Positions 1-12,105 are shown, numbered from the stretch's first letter. The stretch is DNA of 64,000 bases from Schistocerca nitens (GCF_023898315.1 NC_064616.1:709557389-709621388); one strand, 5' to 3'. The notes: generated from the sequence alone by a model not told the origin. A program made the numbers and translations.

Positions 1-1345
1 TTGTTAACATGATTGTGTCAGAGATATAATAACTGTGGCAAAATAAATTATAATTGTAAAAAGTCGTGTAAGTATCCTCAATACCTCTTACAACATCTGT
101 AGCAAAATAATAAACGGAAGACTAGGAAATATCTCGGATATAATTTTAACGGAGGAGCAAGCAGGTTTCCGAAAGTGAAAATCATACATAGATGACGTTT
201 TTGCACTGAAACAGATGTTTCAAAAGAGACGAGAATTTAATCTGGATACTCACCTTGCATTTGTGGATTATGAAAAAATATTTGACAGAATTCAGAGAGA
301 CAAACTACGGGCAATAATCGAAAAAAGAGAAATCCCTAAACATATGATCCAAGTCACAAAAAGCCTATAAATGAACACCAGAATTAGAAATGACCCGGTT
401 AAAGACATATCACCTGAATTACAAACAAATCAAGGTTTGCCGGCTGCGGTGGTCGAGCGGTTCTGGCGCTGCAGTCCGGAACCGCGGGACTGCTACGGTC
501 GCAGGTTCGAATCCTGCCTCGGGCATGGGTGTGTGTGATGTCCTTAGGTTAGTTAGGTTTAAGTAGTTCTAAGTTCTAGGGGACTTATGACCACAGCAGT
601 TGAGTCCCATAGTGCTCAGAGCCATTTGAACCATTTTTTGAAATCAAGGTTTAGAATAATGGTTCAGCTTATCATCAACATTATTCAATATCTATATAGA
701 TGACACGACCAGAGAATGGATAAAAGATAGAACAACATCAGTCATAAACACTGGGAGAAATAAATAAACTAGTTACTCGCGGATGATCATGTTATCATAC
801 AACATAACGAAGATAAATCACAAATAACATTACATAAACTAAACGAGATAAGTGCAAGTTACAGTCTGACTATATCCATAAATAAAACGAAAACAGTGGC
901 CTTTTAGATATTCCGCCAGTACAGGTAGCCCATTTCAAGTATTTAGGATGTGTCATATCGTGTGACCAAGATATGGATATACAGAAAAAAATTAACGCTT
1001 ACTAGCATATAAGTGGGACAATAAGAAGAACAATTAAGGCTAAAACAAGAAAAGAGACGCAACTGAAATTTTACAAAGACATGGCAATTCCTACTTTACT
1101 TTGGCGCAGAAAGTTGGACACCGAGAAATAAAGATTTACGGCAACTAGAAACATCAGAAATTGAATTTCTTAGATCTGTGAAAGGCTTCAAAAGGCAATC
1201 CAGTATAAAGTAAAATGTAGTGAACGTGTAATCTGTATGTCACCAGAGAGAATTCCTAAATTAGAAATGGATTATACACCACGAGGCAAGAGAACTATGG
1301 GAAGACAGACGATGAGATGGTGAGACCGCAACTGACCGTAGATCT
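1..1345 (+). pseudogene. RTE-like LINE reverse transcriptase remnant, split by a SINE
   Basis: The plus strand encodes broken pieces of a non-LTR reverse transcriptase. Around 150-330 the conceptual protein reads TEEQAGFRK, then a variant of the catalytic-region motif, LAFVDYEKIFDR. Around 1085-1180 it reads YGAESWTPRNKDLRQLE, then FLRSVKGF, and near 1280-1320 a basic GRQTMRW tail, which is the usual C-terminus of RTE-like or related endonuclease-reverse transcriptases. Several stops and shifts interrupt it, so it cannot be active. A SINE (439-640) sits inside with a 12-bp target duplication. The 5' end lies outside the window. Clade assignment is tentative. Confidence 0.75.
439..640 (+). mobile_element. 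SINE-A copy with type-II tRNA-like head
   Basis: A tRNA-derived SINE. The head holds a box A-like stretch (ggtcgagcggttc), a small variable-arm-like hairpin and a box B (ggttcgaatcctgcc), as in Leu/Ser-class tRNAs. A body follows (ccttaggttagttagg), then the tail gtgctcagagccatttgaacc and a T run. Perfect 12-bp direct repeats aaatcaaggttt flank it at 427-438 and 641-652, proving insertion into the older LINE. Confidence 0.93.
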
Positions 1346-2039
1346 AACCCTGGAGTGGCAGAAGAACAAGAAAAATGATTCTCTTCGGAGAACGCAAAGA
1401 ACTATTCGTGGCTGTAGTTCACATAGAAACTCCGTCTGCAAAGTTAGTCGTGATCAGATGCATTTCGTTCTTATGACTGTCCTTCGATATAACGTTTCGT
1501 CGAGATAAGTGGAGACACATAGCTGGACATAATTTCACGTAACTGAAGAATATCGAGTGTAATGCAACGATCACAAAAAGTAACGCGTGACACACACGTT
1601 TGTCAGCAAATTAACTGTCGTGCAAGGATTCAGCAAAATGATCGCGAAAAATTTACAAATCCCCAGGCAGGTTGTGCTAAATGTCACACTCTCTCTCCTA
1701 GCAAAGGACGTCTCTCGGCTCGAACAGAAATTTGTTTTGAAACATTTGTATTCACAGGCATCTCACATATCTAACCACGCCTGCGACAGATTGTGATTAT
1801 GTTGCTCTTTGTTTGTACACAACACCGGTTGCAGTCTTCGAAGAGGCGGGAGATGTTGGAGATTGGGTGGCAATACGCCCGCCAGTCGGCTACCTCAGCA
1901 GGTAGTTGACGCGTTTAGAATACGTATGTCAGTATTGTCATACATTTGCAGCAAAGATTAACGAAACCGTTAATGTTGGAAACGTATTAAATATGTTGCA
2001 TCCAAGTTACTCGTAAGAAATCGTTATCCAACAGGAGAC
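1346..2039. other. No gene recognised
   Basis: About 0.7 kb between two transposon remnants. Only short reading frames (up to 70 codons) with no recognisable motif are present. It may hold the 3' untranslated tail of the LINE and the undefined 5' end of the next DNA transposon. Confidence 0.5.
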
Positions 2040-3866
2040 TTTGTACGACAGTATGATGACACTTTCGCAATGTATTTTGTGGATCTGATTATTCAGCAAC
2101 AGGAATATTCATTTGACTGCTCAACTGAAGCTACATTGGATAGGCTAGTCGATGAAGAAAACGTGTTTATGGACGACAACGCGATTAATAGTGTTCAAGA
2201 TTGTGGTGCTAGTGGCAGTGGCGGAAAGAGTACTCCTCAGAGAGAAGCTATCAGTTCTCGTGACTATGAACCTTCACTAGAAAATAAATCAAGTACTGTT
2301 AGTATTTTAACCCGATTTTCGGAGCAACGTCTTGAACGTATTTATGATGATTATCATACACCTCCACGTGAAGTTACGACCTACAGTTCGTTATTGAAGA
2401 GACATCCATCCATAAAACGCATATCGAACATCAAAGTAATATATGAATACGTGGAATAAAAGATGTAACTAACATCTATTTCAAGAAAACAAAGCAAACA
2501 AAGAACGGAAATTAAAACAGCACATTGTATCCCACTCTGACATAGCAAGGAATGATGGAAAATGTGGCCATTATTGGTATCTGAAATTTTGGGCAATGCG
2601 AAAGGGAACATAAAGTTTAAAATGTTGTACAGCTATCATAGCACTTCTCAATAAAGAATACAGAATGTGCCTTAGACATATCACTACTTTCATGACAGCT
2701 AGAGATGACCAAGAAATTCGCCAGTTTCGGACTCGTTTTGTTGAAGAAGTAAGCCAGAAAACTGCAAGGTTCCAGATACAGCCACACAGTATTTGGAACA
2801 CTGATCAAGGTGGATTTAATTACGAACTGAACTAACTTCTGGTGCGACACTATATAAAAAGGGGAAAAAATCAACAGTTGCCTTGGTTCACTGTGCACAC
2901 ATTACAACTCATAGTTATACTCGTAGAATAGATGTTGGACTTCCAATGAGTGGACACCTAGCGAAAAACTGTGTATTTGTGTTCAGGAAAAAAAAGTTTC
3001 CACCCGAAAGACAAAAGACAATCTTCCACCAAATATACATTTGGAGGCTAGCACAAGCGAGAAAATATCAAAAGACCATTTAAAATCCTTTTTCGTGAAA
3101 GCTGTTAATGGCAACGTCGCAAATAACGAAAGGTTTATACAACTTTGTGATTCCTGGGGTGCTCACAAGGACACAACCATAGTAAATGATTCATTTTCGG
3201 GTAAAGGTACTGAATGCATGATCATTCCGCCATACACAACAAAATAGGTACAGGTTTTGGATGTATACGTCTCCCGGCAATATCAACTATATGCAAGAAG
3301 TGTAACTGATTCTATAAGGACTCTCTCCAGTGACTTCGCACTAACTTAGGCAATAGAATTTTCATATTGAAAATGCATTCAGTTATTCATAACCAGCTGT
3401 CTGCTCCAGTGTATCAGCTTATGTTTAAATGTTCCTGATGAGCGGCTGGGTACAATACTCCTGCACATGTTGCTCAATTCAAGAATGCGATTAAAGTGGC
3501 ATTTAAAGGTCTTATTTCAATAGAGGTACACGGCCATTTTTGTTCATTCTGTGATATAGGGTCCTAAAGGTAAATGAGCTCTGAAAAATCTGCAGTTGAG
3601 ATACCAGAAATATTCAAGTATATACACTTAATTATTCCTGGTATCTCAACTGCAGATTTTTCAGCGCTCATTTAACTTTACGACTCTGTATATCAGAATG
3701 AACAGAAATGGAATTGTACCACTATTGAAATAAGCCCTTCATTTGATTTTGCAGCTCAAGAATGTGAATCTGAGAACTATCCAGGTAATGCTTTCGCCAA
3801 ATGTCCCTACTGTAATTCTGCATATCGTTTCATCCATTTTGCTGAGGAACCTCATATACATATTTA
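2040..3866 (+). pseudogene. pogo-like (DDE_1-type) transposase remnant
   Basis: Scattered plus-strand frames read as one broken DDE transposase. A 129-codon frame at 2070-2459 has the low-complexity, acidic character of an N-terminal region. Around 2790-2830 comes NTDQGGFNYEL (first acidic residue), then THSYT at about 2905. At 3140-3170 comes LCDSWGAHKD (second acidic residue), and at 3225-3290 IPPYTTK followed by VLDVYVSRQ, the PLD-like third acidic position. Downstream IHNQLSAP and, beyond an inserted hairpin, CPYCNSAYRFIHF match the cysteine-pair C-terminus I recall for this insect transposase group. Stops, shifts and the hairpin insertion make it inactive. Terminal inverted repeats were not found. 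The superfamily is inferred from motif order only. Confidence 0.6.
3511..3734. mobile_element. 224-bp near-perfect hairpin (foldback MITE)
   Basis: Positions 3511-3617 and 3628-3734 are reverse complements with few mismatches: cttatttcaatag at the left end mirrors ctattgaaataag at the right, and the inner ctgcagttgagatacca is exactly mirrored. The axis is near 3622 and pairs stay in register, so there is no net indel. It lies inside the pogo-like coding region, between codons for the IHNQL part and the cysteine-pair tail, so it is a later insertion. No coding capacity. A clean target duplication was not resolved. Confidence 0.8.
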
Positions 3867-4345
3867 AAGTCCGATAGTGGGCGCACTAAGAGGAACACAA
3901 CCAAATGCTTTAACCATCCTGGTCATAGTGGTACGTAAGGCTTCTAAAATAATACAATTGGAACACCGGATTCCTGTTGGAGTTGAGAGACTTGCCTTTT
4001 AAATGATGATCGCGCACCAGCTACGGAGTTCATAAATCTGCAAGTGGACGATTGTTCCCAATGTGTGTTTGTTTTCACATGCGTCATGTATAATTTAATG
4101 TTTTCCCGATGCGCTGCTTATTATTAATCATGCTCCAAAGAGATACTTCATTTTGAATGTCTCGCTGTTTGTGAAATGGCTTGCCGCTGCGTGTTGTCTC
4201 GTGGCTTTAATTCAGCACAGGGAGAAGCATGCATATGAGCTACAACGTTGTATAAGGGTTTTGAAAACGTGGAAAGCTACGTAGATGACTCCTATGGTGA
4301 TCTTTGGTTAAATTTTATTCTCGCATACTTCTGTCCAAAAGAAAA
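3867..4345. other. No gene recognised
   Basis: Non-coding AT-rich sequence after the pogo-like remnant. Presumably it includes that element's 3' end, but no mirrored terminus could be matched upstream. Confidence 0.45.
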
Positions 4346-4460
4346 AGGAAGATACAGGTTTAACGTCCGACGTCACTGGAGGCACGACACAAACTGACAT
4401 CGGGGAAAGATATCTGCCGTGTTCACTCCAAAGGAACCATACTGACATCCCCTTCCAATC
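4346..4460 (-). mobile_element. SINE-B fragment, diverged
   Basis: Weak reverse-strand resemblance to the better SINE-B copy at 43.7 kb: a run similar to the end of that element (gaaagatatctgccgtgtt, then ccaaaggaaccat) in the right order. It is old and truncated, ending near the adjacent CT-rich repeat. Confidence 0.45.
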
Positions 4461-4479
4461 CTCTCTTTCTCTCACTCTG

Positions 4480-4512
<33 letters not shown>

Positions 4513-4536
4513 GTCTCTATCTTGATCTCTCTCTTG
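4461..4536. repeat. (TC)n/(TCTCTG)n microsatellite
   Basis: About 75 bp of almost pure pyrimidine made of ctctgt and ctctct units. Confidence 0.9.
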
Positions 4537-4689
4537 TTGTAATTCTATGGAATATGTATAGAAAACGGAAAAAGAAGTCCTCTTGCTGCCCGACAAAGAA
4601 AGTGAAGCATCTTGAAGTAGAAGAAGTTTACTGCTTGAGGAAGTATATAATGTTACCTAAGTGATTGGCAGATTGAGTCAGATTTATAT

Positions 4690-5082
4690 AAAAACTTTGC
4701 AGTATGAACCCACATATCACTATGACGTTGCTACTCCTCCGGCCCGGATACATGCACTATTTCTGTTGGGAAGCTGTCACAAAGCTGTTACATCTTCTCC
4801 TGTGGCAAGATGGCCCACAACTGCTGTAACTGGTGCTTGATATCCTGGACACTGGCACTGCGATGGAGTTAACGCCCTAGCTAGTCCCACGCGTGTGCTA
4901 TGGGAGTCCGATCTGGGTATCTTGCTGGCCAAGGGAGTACCTCAACATCTCGCAGACAGTTCGTAGAGACACGTGCCACGTGTGAACGAGTACTGTCCTG
5001 AAGATATTTTCACATGAGGGGTAACATACGAGGACGTAGGACGTCCGTGATTTACCATTTTGCCGTGAGAGTTCCCTCAATC
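4690..5082 (-). pseudogene. Tc1-like transposase fragment
   Basis: The minus strand encodes the C-terminal part of a Tc1-type transposase. Conceptual pieces include LRDVEVLPWPARYPD near 4930-4890, just before the position of the third acidic residue, then a decayed tail ending in a CIRAGG-like motif near 4745, which resembles the usual Tc1 C-terminus. Frame breaks are frequent. The jockey/CR1-like LINE tail starts directly at 5083, so the transposon seems to have been cut by LINE insertion. No terminal repeats remain. Confidence 0.6.
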
Positions 5083-5829
5083 TACATCTACAGCTACATC
5101 TACACACATATCCGCAACTCACTGTATGGTGCGTGGTGGAGGGACACTACCACTGCTAGTTATTTCCTTTCCTGTTTCACTCGCAAACAGAACGAGGGAA
5201 AACAAGTGTCTATATGCCTCCATACGCGCCCTAATGTCTCTGGTCTTATCTTCAGCCCGCATCTCGTGGTCGTGCGGTAGCGTTCTCGCTTCCCACGCCC
5301 GGGTTCCCGAGTTCGATTCTCGGCGGGGTCAGGGATTTTCTCTGCCTCGTGATGGCTGGGTGTTGTGTGTGATATCCTTAGGTTAGTTAGGTTTAAGTAG
5401 TTCTAAGTTCTAGGGGACTGATGACCATAGATGTTAAGTCCCGTAGTGCTCAGAGCCATTTGAACCTTTTTTTCTTATCTTCATGATCCATACGCAAAAT
5501 GCACGTTGGTGGCAGTAGAACCGCTCTGCAGTCAGCCTCAGATGCAAGTTCTCTAAATTTTCTATGCTCCTCGAAAGGAACATTGCCTTACCTCCAGTGA
5601 TTCCCACTGCATTTCCCGAAGCATCTCTGTAGTATTTGGGTGTTGTTTGAACCTAACCGGTAACAAACTGCAGCCCGTCTCTGAATTACTTCGATGTCTT
5701 CCTTTAGTCCGACCTGGTGCCGATCCCAAACACTCGAACAGTACTCAACAATGCGTCGCACTAGTGTCATAGTCTTCTTTACAGATCAGCCACCCTTTCC
5801 TAAAATTCTCCCAATAAACCGAGGTCGTT
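5083..5829 (-). mobile_element. jockey/CR1-like LINE 3' fragment, split by a SINE
   Basis: The element is read right to left. Its 3' end is the (tctaca)n run at 5083-5110, preceded by a cccctccaccacgc-like stretch shared with the copies at 11.2 and 14.7 kb. Minus-strand peptides near 5588-5770 include VEYCSSVWDRHQVGL and VIQRRAAVCYRLG, the conserved C-terminal block after the reverse transcriptase domain in this LINE group. A SINE sits at 5255-5472. It is 5' truncated at about 5829. Confidence 0.8.
5255..5472 (+). mobile_element. SINE-G: tRNA-Gly-like head on the SINE-A body
   Basis: The head (gcatctcgtggtcgtgcggtagcgt, split here as gcatctcgtgg and tcgtgcggtagcgt) with box B gttcgattctcgg resembles a tRNA-Gly, with CCC at the anticodon position. 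The body and tail (ccttaggttagttagg ... gtgctcagagccatttgaacc) are those of SINE-A. An 11-bp target duplication tcttatcttca lies at 5244-5254 and 5473-5483. Confidence 0.92.
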
Positions 5830-8800
5830 ATGGGGCCTGACATTTGAAAAATGCTCAGTTTGAATTCTGAATCAAAAATGATTTGAATGAGAGAAAGGCT
5901 TGAGTATTGTTCATGGAGAGGTTTTACGCATCAAAAAAGACCGATATTATATTTATCTTGCAGCTAAAACACAGGAAAATTTCAAGAAGTTGGACTGTTT
6001 GATGAACCTTAACATTCACTTTTTGATTAATCATCTTGTTTTTGAACCTGAAAATTTGACATGTCCGTGAGAGACAGAGAACACTTTCATGAAAACATCA
6101 AAGTGATGGGAAGACGGTATGAGGACCGCTGGAATATTAATATGATGAGAAAGTACTGCTGGTCACATCACAGAGACGTACGTCATGCACTTCATCGGAA
6201 TATAAGCTAGATTACAAGTTTTAAGAGGAAAAGGGAATGAAAATGTAAAGCAGTGGACACAAAACTCCTGCATAATAAAGGGGTGATTTTATTGTCATAC
6301 TTCAGTAAAGTCTTTATTCAGATTAAAAAATTAAATTACTTTTCATTATAATTACTTGTGGTTTTCTGGTTTTCTTGTTTTTGTAGAGGTTAGGGGGGAA
6401 AACCTGTGGTCAGATGTGGTCTCAGTGCTTGTAATACCCTACTATTATCTAACTTAAAAGTAATGAAATATTTTTTCATTGACCTATGAATTCAGTCCTC
6501 GTTGGTAATTACTGTTATGTAACAGACTAACTAATGAGGTAATAACAACCATTGGCAACTTTTAAAAGGTAGTGAAACAAGTCGTACAATGGATAACGTC
6601 TTATTAATCATAAATTTAAAAGGGTAGGACTAGCTTTAAAAGTTAACAGTCTTGCATGAAATACACAGAGTAACTACCACTCGACAGCACATTTTAGTTA
6701 AGAGGCATATAACTATTAAATGAAAGTGCACGCTTATAAAAGATTCTATTTATTTCCCATAACGAGCATTCAGGTGGGAAAACCTTCAACAAGATAGCAA
6801 TGAATACAAAGGTAGAGAACAGTTATGTTTAATTCCGCTCTTGGTACCAATTTTAGGATCGCGTAATTAATATTGCCGATGGTTAAGCGAAGAGCATATT
6901 AGAAAGTGCTAATGAAAAGTGAACTTGGAAGAACAAGCACCATTCACAGATGCAACGCGTCCTGCAAATCAGACAGCTAAGCGCGGTCATCAGTTACCGA
7001 AACGGTTAACTCCGTAAAGTTAACGATGCCGCGGTCCCTGAACTATTCCACGGTAAAGAATTGCTGGCCGCATCGCACCAAATTAACTTTAGTACTCGGC
7101 TGCGAGCGCGCTGCGTGTGAGCGGTAGTTACGGGGAGTAGGGCGTCAAACGGGCCGGCTTGGAGCAGGAGAGGCACCACAGGATATTTTAATTTTCACTA
7201 TCTATGCTTTTACAAATAAATTCATAAAAATTTGTGAGCATGACCAGGAAAAATTCAGGATTCACGCTCATGGCAGTGGAAGTTCAAAAACATTACAAAA
7301 TAATTTTTTTTACATGTGAAATTTCATCATTTTTTCACTTACTATTGGCTGCATTTGTTGCTATAAGTACATTTTTCTTCATAAGTAAGAGATATTCTTC
7401 GATGAATTTTGCACAACGTGCAAACCATTCTTACAGGTGCATGAATCTCTAGAATTTATTTAATTTATGAAAAAGGAATGAGCTGTTACACTTTAAACTT
7501 CATGTTTAGAGAAAACTCAAATTTTATAGTTAATTATCTTAATTTTATCACAGTTTTTAATAGCTCTGGAAAATTGTAGACGCTCCCAAAGGAAATTTCC
7601 AACCGCCGCTTTCTTTAAGTAAAGCAGACATTCCTCCACGTAGGCACTGCATCTTTCAATGAGCGCTTTCAAGCCGCCCAGTGAGTTACCTCCCGTCGCA
7701 TTAGAATGGACAGCCCTTAGTCAGGAGAAGCGCAAGGGTGGAAGCTGTAACGGCCCTGAAGACCACTGAAAGCTACACGTTTTTGGCTGTGGCGAAGATC
7801 GAATGCTTGCGAGTTGTGTCCCTCTGCCGTCTCTTGCTGCTAGGCTGCTGTGACGAATAAACGGAAAAATACAGATTCCCACAAACTGAAGTGAACAGCT
7901 AATTCAATTCCTAGCTTAACTGTAAGCAACATGTGGAATTACGTACGTATTTTTCAAGTAATAATATGAATTATGAAAATGACATCTCAGTTATCCATTC
8001 ATTATGATAATAAACCTAGGGAGCACTATTAGGGCATAAAAATATGCATTAATATGTAGGATGGCGAATGAACACGAATAATTAAGCCACCTTACAACAG
8101 CACCTCCATCTCTTCGACGCTAACAGACTACATTTCATGAAATGGAAAAATCAAACAGTTGAACTTTCCCAGAAAACTTACATATCGTCGAAATACTTAA
8201 TAACTTGTAAAAAAACTCGATGAAAGTCTCAGAAGCCAGTGTGGGCGGCACAACAGGAGTACAGCCGGTAGTCATCAACCAACAAGATGAATGAAAAAAA
8301 AAACAATGGAACAGGTATCACGCGAATGAGTGAAGAGCACAAATGAATCCCATCCTGCTCCTTCCAGGAATGAACCTCGCAAGAAACATACGGAGTGCCC
8401 TTAATCGCATCAGAAATGCACACGCTCGAACCAAAGAAACTCTATATTGGTTGAAAATGGCTTATGACTCCCAGTGCCAATGTGGAATCAAGTAACAGTC
8501 ACTAACGCACATCATATACGAATTCCCAAGGAGAAATTTTGGAGTAACCATGAAGGATTTCATCGATGCTTTGTCTGTGGCAGTCAGAAGCTCCCTAGAC
8601 ACACAGCTGTGATAGTAAGATTAAGTTACTTTGATGTTTGTAAATATCCGACCTGCTCTGTCTGATCTTTTCAGTATTCTATGATTTTACATCTATGTGT
8701 AGTTCACAGTGTGACATTCACAGATTTGGAATGAACTGTATTAATATCTGTTAGTAACAAAATTTGCTGATTTTTGTACATAATATTATATTAATTTACA

Positions 8801-9892
8801 TGTATCGTATGATTCTGTAGATACGCCATACGCTAAATAAATAAATAGATAAATAATGACTACTTCCCAGGTACACAAAAAACGATCAGTATTCTACATG
8901 CCTCTTTTTCCATTGATATTACTCATCTTGTTCCATTACTAAAACATCGATTAGCATTGAACATCGTCGTCGTGTTAATGGTAGGTTAAGTACGTGATAA
9001 GTTATTATGCATCCTCCATCCAGCAGGTGTTTGAAAGTGGAATACATTAGTTTATATATTTCTTCTTGCAGTATGGAAACGGTTTCAACAGAAAACAGTT
9101 GTGTAACTGCAGTGGGCAGTTCGTTGTTCTCGACGCTCTTAGGCGGCTTGTTATTACTTGTACTCCTCCTTAATAGACCATTACAGTGCTGACAGTAGCT
9201 TTGCAAAAACAATGGTATTAACCACCTGTGGAGCCCATGGCTACGCAGTTTAGTTGTAACGCAAACGCCATAATTTCAAATCCCTTCCTTAATATTGTCA
9301 ACAGAGATTCCCCCTGCTGAACTACCAACTGGCCTGAAAAGACTCAAATTCACAACTCGAACTGCAGGCTCTGGCTAGAGAATGGAAAGCATATTTATAA
9401 AGTTGGGACATGAATTATTTGTATAGACCCATCTATTCATGTTCCATTTATGGGGTGGTATATTCTCTACATTTTTCTGAATTTCATTACTATTTTGTCA
9501 TATCACTCTTTAAGTTATCAGCACACTTGTTATTTTTCTTAGTCTATTGAAACCATAGAATTTAAGTCCACGTACTTGCATTAATCACATATCTCACAAT
9601 AAAATTATTTTTACTTGAGATCTGTGACTAGTTTCGTTGCTACTAACAAATGCACGCAGCATTTCACTCATGAGCAAATGTAGTTATTAAAATGCGTTTT
9701 CATGCAACGATGCTATTGTCAGACACTTCTCGCTCTCTTAGATGTTGTACAGTTCCCCAGTATCTTACCAATGTCGTTTGTACCGTTCTGGGCCGGTTGC
9801 AGTATCTGCTGACAGAGTGACACTTCTGGAGAGAATGAGGGAAAAGAAACCGTAATACATGCACATACTCAAAAATAAACCTGTACAAAGTT
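5830..9892. other. 4-kb stretch with no recognised gene or repeat
   Basis: AT-rich sequence with only short frames. The longest (97 codons, minus strand at 8919-9212) shows no motif I recognise. Two features stand out weakly: a more GC-rich patch at about 6950-7170, and an AT-rich block with short tandem ataa units around 8820-8870. Either intergenic DNA or repeats too old to recognise by eye. Confidence 0.55.
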
Positions 9893-10158
9893 TGTGCATA
9901 ACACATATACACATTCAAGAACTGAAGTGTCGTCTTCTTACAAGTATCTTGACTTCCGGAAGGCGTTCGATACAGTTCCACACTGTCGCCTGATAAACAA
10001 AGTAAGAGCCTACGGAATATCAGACCAGCTGTGTGCCTGGATTGAAGAGTTTTTAGCAAACAGAACACAGCATGTTGTTCTCAATGGAGAGACGTCTACA
10101 GACGTTAAAGTAACCTCTGGCGTGCCACAGGGGAGTGTTATGGGACCATTGCTTTTCA

Positions 10159-10162
<4 letters not shown>

Positions 10163-10220
<58 letters not shown>
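10163..10220. repeat. (AT)n microsatellite inside the RT coding region
   Basis: About 56 bp of pure alternating at. It is read in frame as repeated Ile-Tyr where related copies encode a short LLYINDL-like segment, so it looks like a slippage expansion of a tatata seed in coding DNA. Confidence 0.95.
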
Positions 10221-10222
<2 letters not shown>

Positions 10223-10950
10223 CCTAGTAAATAGTGTCGGAAGTTCCATGCGGCTTTTCGCGGATGATGCTGTAAGTATACAGAGAAGTTGCAGCATTAG
10301 AAAATTGCAGCGAAATACAGGAAGATCTGCAGCGGATAGGCACTTGGTGCAGGGAGTGGCAACTGACCCTTAACATAGACAAATGTAATTACTGCGAATA
10401 CATAGAAAGAAGGATTGTTTATTGTATGATTATATGATAGCGGAATAAACGCTGTAAAATATCTGGGAGCATGCGTGCGGAACTATTTGAAGTGGAATGA
10501 TCATATAAAATTAATTGTTGGTAAGGCGGGTGCCAGGTTGAGATTCATTGCGAGAGTCCTTAGAAAATGTAGTCCATCAACAAAGGAGGTGGCTTACAAA
10601 ACACTCGTTCGACCTATACTTGAGTTTTGCTCAACAGTGTGGGATCCGTACAAGGTTGGGTTGACAGAGGAGATAGAGAAGATCCAAAGAAGAGCGGCGC
10701 GTTTCGTCACAGGGTAATTTGGTAATCGTGATAGCGTTACGGAGATGTTTAGCAAACTCAAGTGGCAGACTCTGCAAGAGAGGCGCTCTACATCGCGGTG
10801 TAGCTTGCTGTCCAGGTTTCGACAGGTTTCGAGAGGGTGCGTTTCTGGATGAGGTATCGAATATATTGCTTCCCCCTACTTATACCTCCCGAGGAGATCA
10901 CGAATGTAAAATTAGAGAGATTCGAGCGCGCACGGAGGCTTTCCGGCAGT

Positions 10951-11153
10951 CGAGCCGGCCGGTGTGGCCGAGCGGTTCTCGGCGCTTCAGTCTGGAACCG
11001 CGCGACCGCTTCGGTCGCAGGTTCGAATCCTGCCTCGGGTATGGATGTGTGTCATGTCCTTAGGTTGGTTAGGTTTAAGTAGTTCTAAGTTCTAGGGGAC
11101 TGATGACGTCAGATGTTAAGTCCCATAGTGCTCAGAGCCATTTGAACCATTTT
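10951..11153 (+). mobile_element. SINE-A copy in the LINE tail
   Basis: Full-length type-II tRNA-like head (gtggccgagcggttc, box B ggttcgaatcctgcc), body and tail. A 10-bp duplication ttccggcagt flanks it at 10941-10950 and 11154-11163, inside codons of the LINE C-terminus. Confidence 0.95.
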
Positions 11154-11379
11154 TTCCGGCAGTTGTTCTTCCCGCGAACCATACGCGACTGGAACAGGAA
11201 AGGTAGGTAATGACAGTGGCACGTAAAGTACCCTCCGCCACACACTGTTGGGTGGCTTGCGGAGTATAAATGTAGATGTAGATGTATCTACGATTTACAT
11301 TTCTTTGCTCAGTAGACTAGGGAATTACCGTGCCATGTGTAGGCTGCTATTAAGACCACAATACATACGGCTGCGTTTG

Positions 11380-11645
11380 GAGTACTGAGTGACCGGGAAA
11401 TATTGAATGGTGATGAATGGCGTCGCACTGTGTTACGTGATGAATGGTAGTTCTGTACTACCCAAGATGATCAACGTCGGTGCGAATGGAGGCGACCTGG
11501 GGAGAGGTCAAATTCTTCAAATGTTTTGGGGAGGCACAGCGGGGTTACTCCTGGCTTCAAGGTGATGAGGTGATTGGAGCCATCGTGTATGACTTTCGGT
11601 CTTGGCAGGTAGTGGTTGTCCTATGTAAAATAGCTAAGTGAGTCT
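11380..11645 (+). pseudogene. Tc1-like transposase fragment (central part)
   Basis: Weak but ordered similarity to the middle of a Tc1 transposase: LRDEW near 11440 at the place of the DESRF motif, then DDQRRCEWRRPGERSN, then GVTPGF, then VYDFRSW near 11590. Both ends are missing and the frame is shifted. It was found by comparison with the better Tc1 copies at 28 and 60 kb. Confidence 0.5.
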
Positions 11646-11894
11646 AACGCTTCTATCCAGTCACTCGTTGACCGCTATGGTGTGGCAGTAGAAGATAAAT
11701 AAAGCCGAAGTTTTAAATTTCGCATTTAAGAAATCGTTCACGCAGGAGAATCGCACGATATACCATCGATTGACCATCGCCTTCTGAACTAATCAACTCT
11801 ATACGCTGTTTCTAAACCGCAATGCAGTGTGATATTCATAAGCATAAGACATCCTTACTTTTATTTAGATAGAAATCTGCCAAGTCATGCCGTC

Positions 11895-12105
11895 AGCCAT
11901 TGGCGGGGTGGCGTAGTGGTTAAAAGACTAGAGCGGAATCGAAATCCTCACTCGGCCGCATGGTTCGGTTTTCCGCGATTGACCTTAAGCGAGGCCATGG
12001 CGTAGTTAAGCCATGGCTAGTGCTCCTTCTCTGATGATATCGACGTTGACGGGACTTTAACCTTATTTCCTGCGCCCTTCCCTCCATTAACTAGGCGTTA
12101 GTTCT
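11895..12105 (+). mobile_element. SINE-B-like copy, diverged
   Basis: A tRNA-like start (ggcgtagtggttaaaagact) followed by ggttttccgcgattgacc, and later cgcccttccctcc, in the order found in the SINE-B copy at 43.7 kb. Substitutions and indels are heavy. Confidence 0.45.

Larger units (their letters stand above)
9940..11290 (+). pseudogene. jockey/CR1-like LINE: reverse transcriptase C-terminal half
   Basis: A 5'-truncated non-LTR retrotransposon on the plus strand. The frame from about 9946 gives LDFRKAFDTVPH (motif A, catalytic D) and SGVPQGSVMGPLLF (motif B region). A pure (AT)n run then keeps the frame open, followed by SSMRLFADDAV (motif C, FADD). After a shift, 10475-10717 encodes WNDHIKLIVGKAGARLRF and VRPILEFCSTVWDPYKVGL. 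Further shifts lead to the usual tail, interrupted by a SINE at 10951-11153. The element ends in a short (tgtaga)n run at about 11264-11287. At least three frame breaks, so non-functional. Confidence 0.88.

Noticed and set aside
439..640. tRNA-like sequences here and at about 16 other places as functional tRNA genes
   Set aside because: All carry the same downstream body and most are flanked by target duplications; acceptor-stem pairing is absent or poor, so they are SINE heads.
10010..10297. Minus-strand frame with long Ile-Tyr run
   Set aside because: It is the antisense of the reverse transcriptase frame kept open by the (AT)n repeat.
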